A stretch of DNA of 64,000 bases, taken from NCBI RefSeq assembly GCF_003570705.1, contig NZ_QWVT01000002.1, positions 93,680-157,679 on the forward strand, given 5' to 3'. The translations under genes were made by a program, and so were the position numbers. The first letter of the stretch is position 1. The number at the start of each line of letters is the position of its first letter. Shown piece by piece: positions 17,579-28,079 of the stretch. The stretch comes from Mesobacillus zeae (GTDB taxonomy: Bacteria; Bacillota; Bacilli; Bacillales; Cytobacillaceae). The notes under the pieces are model-generated. The model saw only the letters and a program-made list of their open reading frames with translations, did no database searches and was not told the origin of the DNA.

Positions 17579-18892
17579 CTACAAAACCATTGCTGCAATC
17601 CATCCGAAGACAATGAGCGAAATGTTATAGTGGGTGAAAGTAGGGACACAAGTATCCCAAATGTGGTTATGCTGGCCATCCGCATTCAGGCCCGAAGTCG
17701 GTCCAAGCGTACTGTCAGATGCTGGTGAACCAGCATCCCCGAGCGCTGCCGACGTTCCGACAATCGCAATAGTAGCCAGAGGGCTGAAACCAAGTTGAAT
17801 GCATAGCGGCACAAAGATTGTGGCGATGATGGGAATTGTAGAGAAAGACGAACCGATCCCCAATGTGACAAGCAAACCTACTAACAGCATAATCAAGGCA
17901 CCTAGCGCCTGATTATCCCCGATCATGCCTGCAGCCATCGTGACAAGGCCTTCAACATCACCAGTCTCCTTAAGGACAGCAGCAAATCCAAATGCCGACA
18001 GCATCACGAAACCTATGAATGCCATCATCTTCATTCCATCCATTAAAAGACTGTCGGCCTCACGCCAATTGACAGCTCCGCTTAAATATATGACACCGAT
18101 ACCCGCAAGCGCTCCAAAAATCATTGAATCAAGCATGATCTGAATAGCCAGCGCTGCAATGATTGCGAGTACTGAAAAAGCAATATTCTTTCTCGAATAA
18201 ACCGTCTTTTCAGTGGTTATCCAATCGTGCTGCACATAGCTTCTTGGTTTCCGGTAACTAATGAAAACAGCAATGGCCAATCCAACAATCATGCCGATCG
18301 CAGGGATCAGCATAGCATCCGGGATATCCTCCATTTTTACAGACAGGCCGCTGTCCGCCATATTCTTCTGGAGGATTTCATGAAATATCTTTCCGAAGCC
18401 CGCCGGGAGAAACATATATGGTGTAATCAGCCCAAAAGTAATAATAGAAGAAATCAGGCGTCTGTCGATTTTCAGTTCGTTAAAAATAGTCAAGAGTGGC
18501 GGAATGAAAATTGGAATGAATGCAATGTGGATCGGAATCAAGTTCTGTGAAAAAATGGCCATCATTAGAATTAGAAAAATGATAAGGACCTTTGAGTAGG
18601 CCCTTCCCTTGGCTTCTCCGCTTCTTCCAATGATTTTAAGCATCCATTCTACAAGCAGATTTGGAAGCCCTGTGCTGGAAACAGCCACTGCAAATGCGCC
18701 AAGGAGTGCATAACTCAAGGCAACAGAAGCGCTTCCTCCAAGGCCCTCTGTGAAGACTTCAATTGCATTTTCAAGACCAAGCCCTCCTGTTAATCCTCCT
18801 ATTAGCGAAGAAACAATTAAGGAAATAACCACATTGACACGCAAAAGGCTTAATACTAGCATGACAAGGACTGCAATAATTACGGCATTCAT
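17579..18892 (-). CDS. yuiF: Na+/H+ antiporter family protein YuiF
   Basis: The 437-residue membrane protein has about eleven helices and belongs to the NhaC-type/YuiF antiporter family. Landmarks are [21 protein letters not shown] near the start, [19 protein letters not shown], and the C-terminal [21 protein letters not shown] loop, which is the family signature. It exchanges Na+ or an amino acid cation for H+; the substrate is not certain (close relatives are annotated as histidine/proton antiporters). Its order before pepA agrees with B. subtilis yuiF-yuiE. Confidence 0.87.
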   Translation of the reverse strand: MNAVIIAVLVMLVLSLLRVNVVISLIVSSLIGGLTGGLGLENAIEVFTEGLGGSASVALSYALLGAFAVAVSSTGLPNLLVEWMLKIIGRSGEAKGRAYSKVLIIFLILMMAIFSQNLIPIHIAFIPIFIPPLLTIFNELKIDRRLISSIITFGLITPYMFLPAGFGKIFHEILQKNMADSGLSVKMEDIPDAMLIPAIGMIVGLAIAVFISYRKPRSYVQHDWITTEKTVYSRKNIAFSVLAIIAALAIQIMLDSMIFGALAGIGVIYLSGAVNWREADSLLMDGMKMMAFIGFVMLSAFGFAAVLKETGDVEGLVTMAAGMIGDNQALGALIMLLVGLLVTLGIGSSFSTIPIIATIFVPLCIQLGFSPLATIAIVGTSAALGDAGSPASDSTLGPTSGLNADGQHNHIWDTCVPTFTHYNISLIVFGWIAAMVL

Positions 18893-19206
18893 GATGTAAG
18901 TCCTGCCCCTTTCTCTATACTTTAGTTTGGTAAATTGGTAGAGAGTTAAAATATAAATATAAAATTATCATAGGCTTATTTTTCTGTCAATGAATTTTCA
19001 CTGGGGATTGTATCCTTTAAGAGAAGCCGGCTGGTGCTTTTCCAGCAAGTGGCATTCAAAGTGGTATTTTACACAAATTGATTATTGGTTTGATAAGACG
19101 AGTTTTGGGGCGAGTTGAACCCTTTTTACGCGAATATCCAAAAACCTCCCTAGATCTTAATTAACTTTGAAAACCGGCAAGTAAACTGCTCATTTGCTGA
19201 AACGCA
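18893..19206. other. Intergenic region upstream of yuiF
   Basis: About 310 bp of A/T-rich DNA between the pepA terminator and yuiF. No gene, riboswitch or strong inverted repeat is apparent; it should hold the yuiF promoter. Confidence 0.4.
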
Positions 19207-19238
19207 AAAAAACCGGCTACAACAGCAGCCGGTTTTTC
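19207..19238 (-). terminator. Terminator of pepA
   Basis: AAAAACCGGCT and AGCCGGTTTTT stem with a GCAGCAG-type loop directly after the pepA stop codon. Confidence 0.85.
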
Positions 19239-19246
19239 ACATTTGC

Positions 19247-20752
19247 TTATGAAATTGGTTCAAAACGTTCAACCAGAAGGGCCAGTGTTCGGGCCATTAC
19301 TCCAGTTGCACCTGCCGGTCCGAGGTCATGCTCTTTCTCAGTAGTAGCTGTTCCGGCGATATCAAGATGGACCCATGGTGTGCCTTCAGCAAATTCACCA
19401 ACAAAAGCACCACCCATAATGGCGTGTCCCTCGCGTCCAGGCGAGTTATTTAGATCGGCAATCTTGCTGCCTCTCACGCGCTCGATGTCTTTTTCAAACA
19501 ATGGAAGCCGCCAGATTGGCTCTCCGGCTTCATTGGAAGCTTCAAGAACCTGCTCAAACCAGCCCTCGTTGTTCGTGAGTGCACCAGTGATATCTGTGCC
19601 GAGCGCAACTACAACGCCGCCCGTCAAAGTCGCTACATCGACAAGGTAGTCGGCTCCATGATGCTTCGCATAGGTTACGGCATCAGCCAGCACAAGTCGG
19701 CCTTCAGCATCAGTATTCAGCACTTCAATTGTTTTACCGCTCATCGACGTGATCACATCATCTGGTTTAAATGCGTTTCCGCTGATCATGTTGTCTGTTG
19801 AAGGAATGACTGCAACAATGTTTTGCTCCGGCATCAATTCACCAATTATTTCCATTGCCCCAAGAACAGCGGCAGCCCCGCCCATGTCGGTCTTCATTCC
19901 AACGATTCCGTCCTTTGGTTTAATGGAATAACCGCCGGTATCAAAGGTGATGCCTTTGCCTACAAGACCGATGACATCCTTCCATTCCTCCTTGCCCTGA
20001 TATTTAAGAACAATCATCTTCGGAGGCTCTAAAGAGCCTTGGTTGACAGCCAGAAATGCACCCATTCCAAGCTTCTCCATGTCTTCTTTTTCAAGGATTT
20101 CAGATTCAAACCCGTATTTGTCTGCAAGCTTCAGCGCATAATCGGCCATAACAGATGCTGTCAGCATATTTCCTGGAAGGTTGACTAGCGTCCTGGTTGA
20201 ATTCGTTGCGCTGCCAAATACGTATCCGACTCTCAGTGCCGCTTCAACATCCTCTTGTTCTTCTACCTGGGAATAAACTGTCACGTTCTCCAGTTTCCTG
20301 TCTGGTTCATTCGACTTTTGTCTGTAGCTTTCAAATTCGTATGTCGCGAGAGCCATTGCTTCCCCAAGGGCATAAGCAGCATCAAGCGTGCCAACTTTAT
20401 CAGTCGCAAAAGTATCAAGCAGAATGGCTGCCTCAGACCACTTTTCATGCTTGGTAGACTTGAGCAGCTTCCCGAATGATTCCCTCAGCAATTCGAAGGT
20501 CAGCTCTTTTTCATGCCCTAGGCCAAGGAAATATAGTCTCTTCGCCCCTATCTTGCCAAAAGTATGTATTTTTGATACCGTTTTCTTTTTTGTGCCAATA
20601 TCCCCGCTTTTTACAAGCTCCTGCAGCTGACCGCCAAAGATTGCATCTGCTTCTCCCTGTAAACCTTCAAGATTGCCTGTCCGGTTGAAAATCCCCATTG
20701 CGAGACATTCCCCCGCAGCTGAGAAATCAAATTCTCTTTTTACATTAAACAA
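19247..20752 (-). CDS. pepA: Leucyl aminopeptidase (cytosol aminopeptidase, YuiE)
   Basis: The 501-residue M17-family enzyme removes N-terminal residues from peptides using two metal ions. The catalytic C-terminal domain shows [15 protein letters not shown] with the metal-binding lysine and aspartate, [15 protein letters not shown], and the signature [13 protein letters not shown]. The N-terminal domain is about 160 residues. It acts as a cytoplasmic hexamer. It corresponds to yuiE by position between yuiF and yuiD. Confidence 0.95.
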   Translation of the reverse strand: MFNVKREFDFSAAGECLAMGIFNRTGNLEGLQGEADAIFGGQLQELVKSGDIGTKKKTVSKIHTFGKIGAKRLYFLGLGHEKELTFELLRESFGKLLKSTKHEKWSEAAILLDTFATDKVGTLDAAYALGEAMALATYEFESYRQKSNEPDRKLENVTVYSQVEEQEDVEAALRVGYVFGSATNSTRTLVNLPGNMLTASVMADYALKLADKYGFESEILEKEDMEKLGMGAFLAVNQGSLEPPKMIVLKYQGKEEWKDVIGLVGKGITFDTGGYSIKPKDGIVGMKTDMGGAAAVLGAMEIIGELMPEQNIVAVIPSTDNMISGNAFKPDDVITSMSGKTIEVLNTDAEGRLVLADAVTYAKHHGADYLVDVATLTGGVVVALGTDITGALTNNEGWFEQVLEASNEAGEPIWRLPLFEKDIERVRGSKIADLNNSPGREGHAIMGGAFVGEFAEGTPWVHLDIAGTATTEKEHDLGPAGATGVMARTLALLVERFEPIS

Positions 20753-20812
20753 TGTCTGTCACCTCCATAATATAGTTCTATTATATCTGAACAATAGTAT
20801 TATTTCGACTTG

Positions 20813-21193
20813 CTAATCATCCTCGAGAAATAAAAACAGGGAAGGTAGCACCGGCAGACTGCCAATGGCTGAATACGGTATTGCATCTATATCTTCTGGT
20901 ATAATAAAAAGGCAATCCTGAATGAAATTCACCACCTTTTCAAGGTCCAGCCCCCAATGGCCTGGCCTGTAAGGCTGAAGATATTCCAATGCTACATACA
21001 TCATTACCCTTGCTCCTTTTACATTGCCATAGCTGTAATGATAAAGAGCAACAGTCATCTGGAGGAGTCCTTTCAAAAATAAATTTCCCTTCTCCTCCAT
21101 CCACATATCTTCAAGCAAATCATGGCATGTATAATAATCACCCTCATTGAAACGGATAAAAAACTGGTAATATTCCATTGGATAGTCCTGCAT
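20813..21193 (-). CDS. DUF309 family protein
   Basis: The 126-residue all-helical protein has the DUF309 signature: FNEGDYYTCHDLLEDMWMEE (about residues 13-32) with the conserved histidine and glutamates, then KGLLQMTVALYHYSYGN and GARVMM. Function unknown. ATG 21193 has GGGAGTG upstream; the longer frame to 21289 has no binding site and overlaps the promoter of yuiD. Confidence 0.82.
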   Translation of the reverse strand: MQDYPMEYYQFFIRFNEGDYYTCHDLLEDMWMEEKGNLFLKGLLQMTVALYHYSYGNVKGARVMMYVALEYLQPYRPGHWGLDLEKVVNFIQDCLFIIPEDIDAIPYSAIGSLPVLPSLFLFLEDD

Positions 21194-21314
21194 ACTTTCA
21201 CTCCCATCCTTCCCGTTAAAAACAGCATAACAAAAGACCTGCTCCCAGGTCATGATCCAGCTCGTTAAGGGTATAAATGTAGAGAACAATCCTAATTTCA
21301 GAGGGGGTTACGTC

Positions 21315-21788
21315 ATGGACTTATTTGAAAATTTTCCTTTATGGGTGTCCTTTGCAGCCATTTTCTTCGCACAATTCATCAAGGTCCCCATCCAGTATAT
21401 CGCTACAAGGCGTATTGACTGGTCCCTGCTTACCAGTACCGGCGGCATGCCAAGTTCTCACTCCGCCGCTGTGACAGCTCTCGCTACAGGCATTGCTCTT
21501 GAATCAGGCCTTGATTCACCTGTATTCGCCCTATCAGCCATCTTTGCGGTCATCACCATGTTTGATGCAAAAGGTGTACGCAGGCAGGCTGGTGAACAAG
21601 CCATTGTCCTTAACCGGCTCGTCTCCGACTTCAACAGATTCGTCGAGGAGGCAAAAGAATGGCCAAAGAAACCAGAGCAAGAAAAGAGAAAAGAACTAAA
21701 GGAACTTCTTGGCCACAAGCCAATTGAAGTATTCTTCGGCGGGCTGACTGGAATCGTATTAGCATTAGTCCTGCACTCCATCCTATAA
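21315..21788 (+). CDS. yuiD: Divergent PAP2-like membrane protein YuiD (DUF212)
   Basis: The 157-residue protein has four to five transmembrane segments and the motifs QFIKVPIQY, TGGMPSSHSA (about residues 43-52), MFDAKGVRRQAGEQA and LGHKPIEVFFGG. These are the DUF212 hallmarks; the SSH segment resembles the acid phosphatase/vanadium haloperoxidase motif, so a lipid phosphatase role is possible but unproven. ATG 21315 follows AGAGGGGG; an upstream in-frame ATG at 21252 lacks a site. Confidence 0.87.
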   Translation: MDLFENFPLWVSFAAIFFAQFIKVPIQYIATRRIDWSLLTSTGGMPSSHSAAVTALATGIALESGLDSPVFALSAIFAVITMFDAKGVRRQAGEQAIVLNRLVSDFNRFVEEAKEWPKKPEQEKRKELKELLGHKPIEVFFGGLTGIVLALVLHSIL

Positions 21789-21805
21789 GGCGAAAGGAGC
21801 AAAAC

Positions 21806-22585
21806 ATGAAAATCATATCAATTTGCCCAAGCAACACTGAACTGATCGAATATCTCGGACTTTCGGATAAACTCATTGCTGTTGATGACTTTTCCGACTG
21901 GCCCGATTCCATTAAAAGCCTTCCGCGTCTTGGCCCTGACCTATCCATTAACCTTGATCTTGTGGACGAGTTAAAACCAGATCTCGTCCTTGCCTCCCTT
22001 AGTGTCCCTGGCATGGAAAAGAATGTGGAAGGGCTGAAACAGCGTGGGATTCCCTACATCGTCCTGAACCCACAGTCATTACATGATATTGAAAATGATC
22101 TGGTTCGTACCGGGGAGGCTCTTCAGGACCCGGAACGAGGGAAGGAAGCAGCCGCAAGGTACAGGGAAAAGCTTGAGCATTTGCGTACGCAGGGGAAAGA
22201 ACAAATGATAGGGCAGAGGCCATCTCTATACTGGGAGTGGTGGCCAAAGCCTGTTTTTACTCCAGGGCGGATTAATTGGCTGACAGAGATTTCCGAAGCT
22301 GCTGGAGCAAGGAACCTGTATGATGATGTTGAGCTTGCAAGCATCCAAACAAGCTGGGAGGATGTACTAAAACGTAATCCTGATTATATTTGCGTGGCAT
22401 GGGTGGGAGTCAGAAAGCAAAAAATCAGAACAGCCCAAATAACGAAGAGACCCGGCTGGCAAGCGCTCGAAGCCGTTCAAAAGGAAAGAATCTTCATCCT
22501 TGAGGAAGAATTGTACTGCAGGCCCTCCCCAAGACTCCTGGACGGACTTGAAAAACTGCTGAACCTTTTAAATGAGAACCACTAA
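21806..22585 (+). CDS. Cobalamin/periplasmic-binding-like protein without signal peptide
   Basis: The 259-residue protein has the BtuF/TroA fold: ISICPSNTELIEYLGLSDKLIAV at the start, LKPDLVLAS, and WLTEISEAAGARNLYDD in the second lobe. There is no signal peptide, so it stays in the cytoplasm, unlike transporter-bound BtuF. Such proteins are usually annotated as cobalamin-binding; no corrinoid genes lie nearby. It follows yuiD by 17 bp behind AAAGGAG and is likely cotranscribed. The ligand is not known. Confidence 0.75.
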   Translation: MKIISICPSNTELIEYLGLSDKLIAVDDFSDWPDSIKSLPRLGPDLSINLDLVDELKPDLVLASLSVPGMEKNVEGLKQRGIPYIVLNPQSLHDIENDLVRTGEALQDPERGKEAAARYREKLEHLRTQGKEQMIGQRPSLYWEWWPKPVFTPGRINWLTEISEAAGARNLYDDVELASIQTSWEDVLKRNPDYICVAWVGVRKQKIRTAQITKRPGWQALEAVQKERIFILEEELYCRPSPRLLDGLEKLLNLLNENH

Positions 22586-22589
22586 TGTA

Positions 22590-22623
22590 AAAAGGCAGGC
22601 CTTCTCTGGCCTGCCTTTTTACA
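22590..22623. terminator. Bidirectional terminator
   Basis: AAAAAGGCAGGCC / GGCCTGCCTTTTT stem between convergent genes. Confidence 0.9.
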
Positions 22624-22629
22624 TTATTT

Positions 22630-23331
22630 TCACTCGCTAATATACTGCTGCCGGAATACTTGCATCGATTCTTCTTCATTCAGCTGCTGCAAGTCCGTTT
22701 CAGTCAGCTTTCCGCTCCCCATCTTTACAATCGATGCTTCAATCGTTTTTTTGCCCCATTTTTCAAATACTTCTTCAACCGTATCGTAATACAAATCGAT
22801 TTTATTGCCTTTAATCGCTCCGCCTTTATCAGCCACCACACCATATCCGTAGCCAGGTATGAAAAGGATGGTACCTATTGGAAATACGTTTAAATCTGCT
22901 GCAATTGTGGAATATAAATCACGTTTCACCTTGACTCCCGAGAAAGTAATTCCATACTCAGGATGGCCTGGATTTTTTCCGGTCGATTCGACACCCGCTG
23001 TATATCCTGTAGCTATAATGGTGGTTTTTTTATATTTCGACCAGTCGATTGAAGCTTCTAAATCAGGCGGTGTTTCAGCAACAGCCTTGCTGGATGAGAT
23101 TTCCGTTCGTGCTGCTGGAACCTTCTTCAGCCACTTCAGCGCAAGGCCAACTGCCTTTTTACCATGTTTTGTATATGTAGATTCATTTTGTTCTGAGCTG
23201 TCTTGATTGATATACGAAGCGAGTGACATTGCATCCACTCCTGAAATGGAATGATACGTTGTCAATAGGGCTGCAAGGAATAGCACTGTCATGACAGAGC
23301 GCCTTGCCCATATTGTTAATATTTTCTTCAA
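22630..23331 (-). CDS. yuiC: YuiC, 3D-domain stationary-phase survival-type protein
   Basis: The 233-residue exported protein has an N-terminal signal/anchor ([20 protein letters not shown]) and a C-terminal 3D (Asp-Asp-Asp) domain: [28 protein letters not shown] with the conserved aspartates, and [14 protein letters not shown]. The fold is a double-psi barrel lytic-transglycosylase type like the Sps/MltA core, so it probably cleaves peptidoglycan during growth or germination. The order yuiD-yuiC-yuiB-yuiA matches B. subtilis. Confidence 0.87.
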   Translation of the reverse strand: MKKILTIWARRSVMTVLFLAALLTTYHSISGVDAMSLASYINQDSSEQNESTYTKHGKKAVGLALKWLKKVPAARTEISSSKAVAETPPDLEASIDWSKYKKTTIIATGYTAGVESTGKNPGHPEYGITFSGVKVKRDLYSTIAADLNVFPIGTILFIPGYGYGVVADKGGAIKGNKIDLYYDTVEEVFEKWGKKTIEASIVKMGSGKLTETDLQQLNEEESMQVFRQQYISE

Positions 23332-23442
23332 AATTTTTCACTCCTCCCAAAGCTATTAATTTCCCAACAAAAAAGGAAATATGCAAAAGGAGCAAAAAAT
23401 AAGTCCCAGGACCTATTTACTTACCAATATACATCCATAATA

Positions 23443-23477
23443 AAAAAAACAGCTTCACAATTGGAAGCTGTTTTAAA
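23443..23477 (-). terminator. Terminator of yuiB
   Basis: AAACAGCTTC and GAAGCTGTTT stem; reads as a T-tailed hairpin on the minus strand. Confidence 0.8.
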
Positions 23478-23796
23478 ACATCTGGTATCCTTTTTTCCTA
23501 AGCAGCTTTATAATGAAACCTGCTGCAAGTGCACCTGCAAACCCACTGGCCAATATCATAAGGTCTGCCGGCGCAAGGTTCCCGAATCTGTTGCCTAACT
23601 CACTGAAGGACTTACCGCTATTTTTGAAGTAATCAATGAAGCGGACTTTGTCGACAATAAAAATGGTCACGATAGGATAAATAATCGCCATGACCCACGA
23701 CATCCTTAAAAGCATATTTAGCAGAAAACCAATTCCAAAAAAGAGCACGAAAAAAAGCAGCATTGAGATAATCAATGTAACAACAGTCAGTCCCAC
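23473..23796 (-). CDS. yuiB: YuiB membrane protein
   Basis: The 107-residue protein has three predicted helices (residues 5-29, 35-50 and near 80-98) with a polar loop containing FKNSGKSFSELGNRFGN. Length and place between yuiC and yuiA agree with B. subtilis YuiB. Function unknown. Confidence 0.8.
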   Translation of the reverse strand: MGLTVVTLIISMLLFFVLFFGIGFLLNMLLRMSWVMAIIYPIVTIFIVDKVRFIDYFKNSGKSFSELGNRFGNLAPADLMILASGFAGALAAGFIIKLLRKKGYQMF

Positions 23797-23920
23797 TAGA
23801 AATTCCCCCTATAAACAATCATTCCTAGTTTACTTGAATGCTGAAAACTCCGTCAAACATTACGCTGTCTATGCAGCTCCTCTTTTAATGCGGAATATAC
23901 TTTTTACTACAAAAAAAGAA

Positions 23921-23946
23921 AACCCTGTATGCCACAGGGCTTTCAT
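23921..23946 (-). terminator. Terminator of yuiA
   Basis: CCCTGT / ACAGGG stem followed on the minus strand by a T-rich run, 6 bp beyond the yuiA stop. Confidence 0.75.
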
Positions 23947-23951
23947 CCGTT

Positions 23952-24074
23952 TTATTTTTCCTTGCCGGAACCGCTGCAACAAGTGCAGGTTTCCGATCCA
24001 CCAAGCAATAGCTGGAAATACCCCTTACCTGAACAGTATGGGCATTCATTCGATTCGCTCTTTTGATGATTCAT
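23952..24074 (-). CDS. yuiA: YuiA, DnaJ-type zinc-finger miniprotein
   Basis: A 40-residue protein too short for most gene callers. It has two CxxCxGxG-type zinc knuckles, CPYCSGKG and CTCCSGSG, with YFQLLLGGSET between them. This matches YuiA of B. subtilis. The ATG at 24074 has AAAGGAG eight bases upstream and its own terminator follows. It probably binds zinc; the role is unknown. Confidence 0.8.
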   Translation of the reverse strand: MNHQKSESNECPYCSGKGYFQLLLGGSETCTCCSGSGKEK

Positions 24075-24225
24075 TCTACCGGCTCCTTTTGGTTGAATTT
24101 TCTGATAATATATCAGATTTCACCTTGAAAAGGGAAATGCCATATTCTCGAAAAAACACTAAATGGAAGCGTATACAGATTGAGTTTCCTCTGAATATCT
24201 CTGTCTTCCTTATAATTTCAGAAAA

Positions 24226-24708
24226 TTATAAAAATAGTTTATATGCGATGTATTGAAAATGGCTGCCTGGGTCAACTCCATTTATTGCAGGCTTAACGGA
24301 TGATTCCTTCAGGTTAAGCAGATACTGAAGCATAACAGAAGCTTTTTCCTCCCGGATTAACTCCTCGGGCAGCATATATTTTGCTTCTGAAAGCTCGGTT
24401 TCCTGGATGGTAATACTATTGTTTTCCTCAGGCTCCATTAGGAAAATCACCATATTATCGCTGATTTCACTTCGAATGACACCTGTCCTGAGGCCAACCA
24501 TTCCTTTGACTGTGCAGCATACCCCAGTTTCTTCCCTGACTTCCCTGACTGCAGCTTCATCTACCGTTTCACCTTCATTAACAAACCCTGCCGGAAGCGA
24601 CCATACACCCTTCAATCCACCGTACTTTTTCTTGACGACCAGCCATTCCCCATTTTTTGAAACAACAAGGCCTGCAGCCCCTAGCCACACATTTCCTCTC
24701 CCTGCCAT
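24226..24708 (-). CDS. Nudix hydrolase
   Basis: The 160-residue protein carries a complete Nudix box at about residues 41-63: GFVNEGE..., then REVREETGV, matching Gx5Ex7REUxEExGU. It should hydrolyse a nucleoside diphosphate derivative with Mg2+; the substrate cannot be read. GGGGAG precedes ATG 24708. It is upstream of, and in line with, yuiA, separated by 150 bp, and downstream of yumB. Confidence 0.88.
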   Translation of the reverse strand: MAGRGNVWLGAAGLVVSKNGEWLVVKKKYGGLKGVWSLPAGFVNEGETVDEAAVREVREETGVCCTVKGMVGLRTGVIRSEISDNMVIFLMEPEENNSITIQETELSEAKYMLPEELIREEKASVMLQYLLNLKESSVKPAINGVDPGSHFQYIAYKLFL

Positions 24709-24741
24709 ACAAGACTCCCCGCTTCTTAAGAATGTTGAAAA

Positions 24742-24774
24742 AAACAGGCCGTATGCCGGCCTGTCGTTTTGTTA
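24742..24774 (-). terminator. Terminator of yumB
   Basis: ACAGGCCG-type arm pairs with CGGCCTGT and T residues follow on the minus strand. Confidence 0.8.
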
Positions 24775-25989
24775 AAATATATTGAATTTCCCTTTTTTAA
24801 GGACTAACGATGGTCCCCCAAGCATATAAAGGGCACGGTTATCGATCATTTTCTTCATAAATGATGCCTTTCCGCCGACCATCTTCTTGCCAAATGCAAT
24901 GCCGATTGCGTCATCGTCGCCAAGGGAACAAACAGTTCCTTTAATGTCTGGGGTAAATGTCTCAAGATCATTTTTGCCTCGTGTCAGCGCCGCAAGGTTC
25001 CTTGCGCACACTTCGCCTTGCTGCATAGCAATCTGTGCGGTTGGAGGGAATGGGCGATTGATCTCTTCATTAATGATCAAAGCGCAGTCTCCTACTACAA
25101 AGACATCGTCATGGCCTGGAGCCCTCAAATCTGGCTGGACTTTTATGCGGCCGCGCATCGCTTCAAATCCAGATTTTTCGATCACGGAGCTGCCGCGCAC
25201 GCCAGCTGCCCAGACAATTGTTCCAGCTTTGATTTCTTCCACTTCATCTTCGCCTTTTCCAACGATAATTCCTTCAGGAGTTGCCTCTTTGATCGCTGTT
25301 CCGATACGGAACTCGACTCCTTTTTTCTCAAGCTGGGAAACCGCATAATTAACGAGTTCAGGGTCAAAGCCTGGGAGTACCATTGGCGCTGCTTCTACGC
25401 AAATAATTTTCACCTTATGGAAGTCGACATCGTACTCACGGCAAAGCTCAGGAATACGGTTTGTCAATTCTCCAAGGAATTCGATACCTGTAAAGCCGGC
25501 ACCACCGACAACAATTGCAAGGCGCTCGTCTTTTTTCTCTGCTTCCATATTATATGTCGCAAACTGGTATTCAATATGCTCCCTGATTTGTCGTGCTGAA
25601 TTTACGCTGACAATCGAGAAAGCATATTCCTTAAGTCCTTTGATCCCGAATGTTTCTGGCTCGGCTCCAAGGCCGACTACAAGGTAGTCATAAGCAAGCT
25701 CTCCATTTTCAAGGATGACTCTTTTCTCTTCAGTTTTAATTTCTTCAACAGTGCCCTGGATAAACTCGATCTTGTTGCGGTCAATTACATCGCGGATCTC
25801 ATAGCGTACGCGGTCATGGTGCAATGTTCCGGCAGATGCTTCGTGCAGCCATGTTGTTTCATAATGATAGTCATTCTTATTGACAAGCTTAATGTCGGCC
25901 TCGTTAACCCCAACCGTTTTTTGCAGCTTGGCAGCTGTCATAAGCCCGCCATAACCTGCTCCTAAAATCACGATTTTTGGCTTTCTCAC
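24772..25989 (-). CDS. yumB: Type II NADH dehydrogenase-like flavoprotein YumB
   Basis: The 405-residue enzyme has an FAD-binding Rossmann motif GAGYGG (residues 9-14), the NADH-binding motif [16 protein letters not shown] (about 160-175), and VVGDCALI plus [12 protein letters not shown] near the C-terminus. This is the NDH-2 fold: it passes electrons from NADH to menaquinone without pumping protons, at the inner membrane face. GTG 25989 fits the B. subtilis length and has GGAAGTGA upstream; GTG 26004 is possible. It is divergent from yumC across a 400-bp AT-rich region. Confidence 0.88.
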   Translation of the reverse strand: MRKPKIVILGAGYGGLMTAAKLQKTVGVNEADIKLVNKNDYHYETTWLHEASAGTLHHDRVRYEIRDVIDRNKIEFIQGTVEEIKTEEKRVILENGELAYDYLVVGLGAEPETFGIKGLKEYAFSIVSVNSARQIREHIEYQFATYNMEAEKKDERLAIVVGGAGFTGIEFLGELTNRIPELCREYDVDFHKVKIICVEAAPMVLPGFDPELVNYAVSQLEKKGVEFRIGTAIKEATPEGIIVGKGEDEVEEIKAGTIVWAAGVRGSSVIEKSGFEAMRGRIKVQPDLRAPGHDDVFVVGDCALIINEEINRPFPPTAQIAMQQGEVCARNLAALTRGKNDLETFTPDIKGTVCSLGDDDAIGIAFGKKMVGGKASFMKKMIDNRALYMLGGPSLVLKKGKFNIF

Positions 25990-26004
25990 AGTGATCACTT
26001 CCAC

Positions 26005-26392
26005 CCTTTTTAATTTTTATTTTGTTTTGCTTTTTCTTATTCTTCTATGAAGCTGAATTATATGATGAATATCGCAAGAAAAAGAATGTGATTCTCTTCA
26101 CTATAAGTGACAAAAAAACGTGCGAAATTTGTCACAAAAAATTAACATTATTATCTATCTATTATGATATTCTTTTTTTGTTCCTTTTTCAAGGAAATAA
26201 ATATATGCTGAAACTTCACAATTTTCCGATATAAATGTAGAATTTTAGACTGCTATCAACGACAAAATCCGACCTGATTTCCCCACTTTATCCAGCAATT
26301 GTGTGATGTATATCAGGTTTTATTTTTTTATTTTATGTTATTATAAAATAAAGTAATTTTTGATTTTTTCCATTTGGTGAGGGGGATACAGA
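26005..26392. other. AT-rich divergent promoter region yumB/yumC
   Basis: No gene. It must hold both promoters. A GTGACAAA-N12/13-TTTGTCAC inverted repeat at 26105-26134 is its only obvious symmetric site. Confidence 0.45.
26105..26134. promoter_or_regulatory. Candidate operator, inverted repeat
   Basis: GTGACAAA and TTTGTCAC arms are separated by about 13 bases, 120 bp upstream of yumB. The half sites resemble redox-regulator sites (Rex-like TTGTGA), but the spacing does not fit Rex. Confidence 0.3.
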
Positions 26393-27385
26393 GTGAAAGA
26401 AGATCAGAAGGTATATGACATTACGATTATTGGCGGCGGCCCTGCAGGTTTGTTCACTGCTTTTTACGGCGGCATGAGACAGGCATCCGTCAAAATCATT
26501 GAGAGCCTTCCGCAGCTTGGCGGGCAGCTTTCTGCACTTTATCCTGAAAAGTACATATACGACGTTGCAGGCTTCCCAAAAGTACGGGCACAAGAGCTTG
26601 TGAACAATCTTAAGGAACAGATGGCAAAGTTCGACCCTGTAGCGGTCCTTGAACAATCTGTCGAAAAATTGGAGAAGCTTGAGGATGGAAGCTTTAAGCT
26701 AACCACTGATAAAGAAATCCACTATTCAAAGACAGTGATTATCACTGCCGGAAACGGAGCCTTCCAGCCGCGACGTCTCGAGCTTGAAAGCACTGCCGGA
26801 TATGAAGGGAAAAATCTTCATTACTTCATTGATGATTTGAGCCAGTTTGCTGGCCAAAATGTAGCCGTCCTTGGGGGCGGTGACTCTGCTGTTGACTGGG
26901 CGCTCATGCTTGAGCCGATTGCAAAGCAGGTCACCATTATCCACCGCCGTGATAAATTCCGCGCACATGAACACAGTGTAGAAAACCTGCATAATTCAAA
27001 AGTGGATATCAAAACACCTTATGTACCTGAAAACATTATTGGGAATGAAGAAAAGATCACCGGGCTTGTCCTGAAGGAAGCAAATGGTGAAGGAACAGTC
27101 ACGGTTGATGTGGATGCAGTCATCTGCAACTTCGGTTTCGTTTCCTCCCTTGGGCCAATCAAGGAATGGGGACTGGAAATCGAGAAAAATTCCATCGTTG
27201 TCAATTCCCGCATGGAAACCAACATTCCGGGAATTTACGCAGCAGGCGATATTTGCACATATGAAGGAAAAGTCAAACTGATTGCCTGCGGTTTTGGTGA
27301 AGCACCAACAGCCGTCAATAATGCAAAAGCATTCATTGACCCTAAAGCAAAGCTACAGCCGCTCCACAGCTCTTCAATGTTTTAA
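26393..27385 (+). CDS. yumC: Ferredoxin/flavodoxin--NADP+ reductase YumC
   Basis: The 330-residue thioredoxin-reductase-like flavoprotein has [17 protein letters not shown] (residues 14-30), [30 protein letters not shown] (about 157-169, NADPH) and [22 protein letters not shown]. It lacks the CxxC of thioredoxin reductase, which is the mark of YumC-type ferredoxin-NADP reductases. It reduces ferredoxin or flavodoxin with NADPH. GTG 26393 follows GGTGAGGGGG. The terminator after it is strong. Confidence 0.93.
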   Translation: MKEDQKVYDITIIGGGPAGLFTAFYGGMRQASVKIIESLPQLGGQLSALYPEKYIYDVAGFPKVRAQELVNNLKEQMAKFDPVAVLEQSVEKLEKLEDGSFKLTTDKEIHYSKTVIITAGNGAFQPRRLELESTAGYEGKNLHYFIDDLSQFAGQNVAVLGGGDSAVDWALMLEPIAKQVTIIHRRDKFRAHEHSVENLHNSKVDIKTPYVPENIIGNEEKITGLVLKEANGEGTVTVDVDAVICNFGFVSSLGPIKEWGLEIEKNSIVVNSRMETNIPGIYAAGDICTYEGKVKLIACGFGEAPTAVNNAKAFIDPKAKLQPLHSSSMF

Positions 27386-27416
27386 TAGAAAAGCGGCGTT
27401 TAGCGCCGTAATAAAA

Positions 27417-27456
27417 AAAGATCCCAGGAAGCATCTTGCATCCTGGGATCTTTTCT
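27417..27456 (+). terminator. Terminator of yumC
   Basis: AAAGATCCCAGGA and TCCTGGGATCTTTT form a long stem after yumC. A smaller GGCGTTTAGCGCC hairpin lies just before it. Confidence 0.9.
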
Positions 27457-27751
27457 GTGAATTACCAGCTGGACCTTCTGCAACCGCAATTGCGTCTTCT
27501 AGACCTAGCTTCGTCCCGAGCTCCTGCAACACGAAGGTCATTGATCAAGCACCGGCGTACAGCCCTGCAGAAGTTTCTGTCTTGAGCACCGCCAACTTCA
27601 TCTCTTCTATTGCACCCCATTGTTCATTCCTCCTTTCTCTGTTGTTCTTGCTTACGTTATATCCTATGCAGTCGGTGGACAGGTTGTCGAGGCATACGGC
27701 CATATACTGGTGAAATGTGTGTCTGTCCTTGGCTTGCTTGTTTACAAAAGA
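27457..27751. other. Backbone stretch without a confident gene
   Basis: Neither strand shows a frame with a ribosome binding site, a familiar motif and proper length. It may hold a decayed short gene. Confidence 0.35.
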
Positions 27752-27793
27752 TAAACCCCCTGCTCAGGAGTCAGCTCCTAAACAGGGGGGTTC
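27752..27793 (-). terminator. Original yutM terminator, now separated from the gene
   Basis: CCCCCTG...AGGAG pairs with CTCCT...CAGGGGG. On the minus strand it directly follows the displaced yutM 3' end at 27815-27914, so it is most simply the native terminator of yutM, now 5.9 kb away from the gene. Confidence 0.75.
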
Positions 27794-27814
27794 ATCTTAA
27801 AATTATGAATACAA

Positions 27815-27914
27815 TCAGCACTCCTCTGGCGTTCCCGACTCTGTAGCCGTCCGGAATGACGAACCACAGCCACAAGACGCGATGGCGTTCAGATTGTCGA
27901 TCGTGAATCCTCCG
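27815..27914 (-). pseudogene. Displaced 3' end of yutM, left attachment repeat (attL)
   Basis: 27817-27914 repeats 33671-33768 at 96 of 98 positions (differences at 27845 and 27891). On the minus strand it encodes GGFTIDNLNAIASCGCGSSF and on to ...GTPEEC with a TGA stop, the last 32 residues of the Fe-S carrier, with one Leu for Pro change and one silent change. It lacks a start and a promoter. It marks the left end of an integrated element. Confidence 0.88.
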
Positions 27915-28079
27915 GCAATGTTTGCGCTAGCTTAAACGTAGTAATATCAACGGTTTGACCGTGTTTATGACGATTGTTTTTGTTCGGTAGGATTGTTAAC
28001 ACTGCTCTTTCAAGCGATGGTATTCGTTAATTCCATATAACCCAAACATTGGCGGGAATACAAGTCTCAATCGTATGTT

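Noticed and set aside
27282..27713. Plus-strand frame overlapping the end of yumC
   Set aside because: It runs out of frame through yumC and its terminator without a ribosome binding site.
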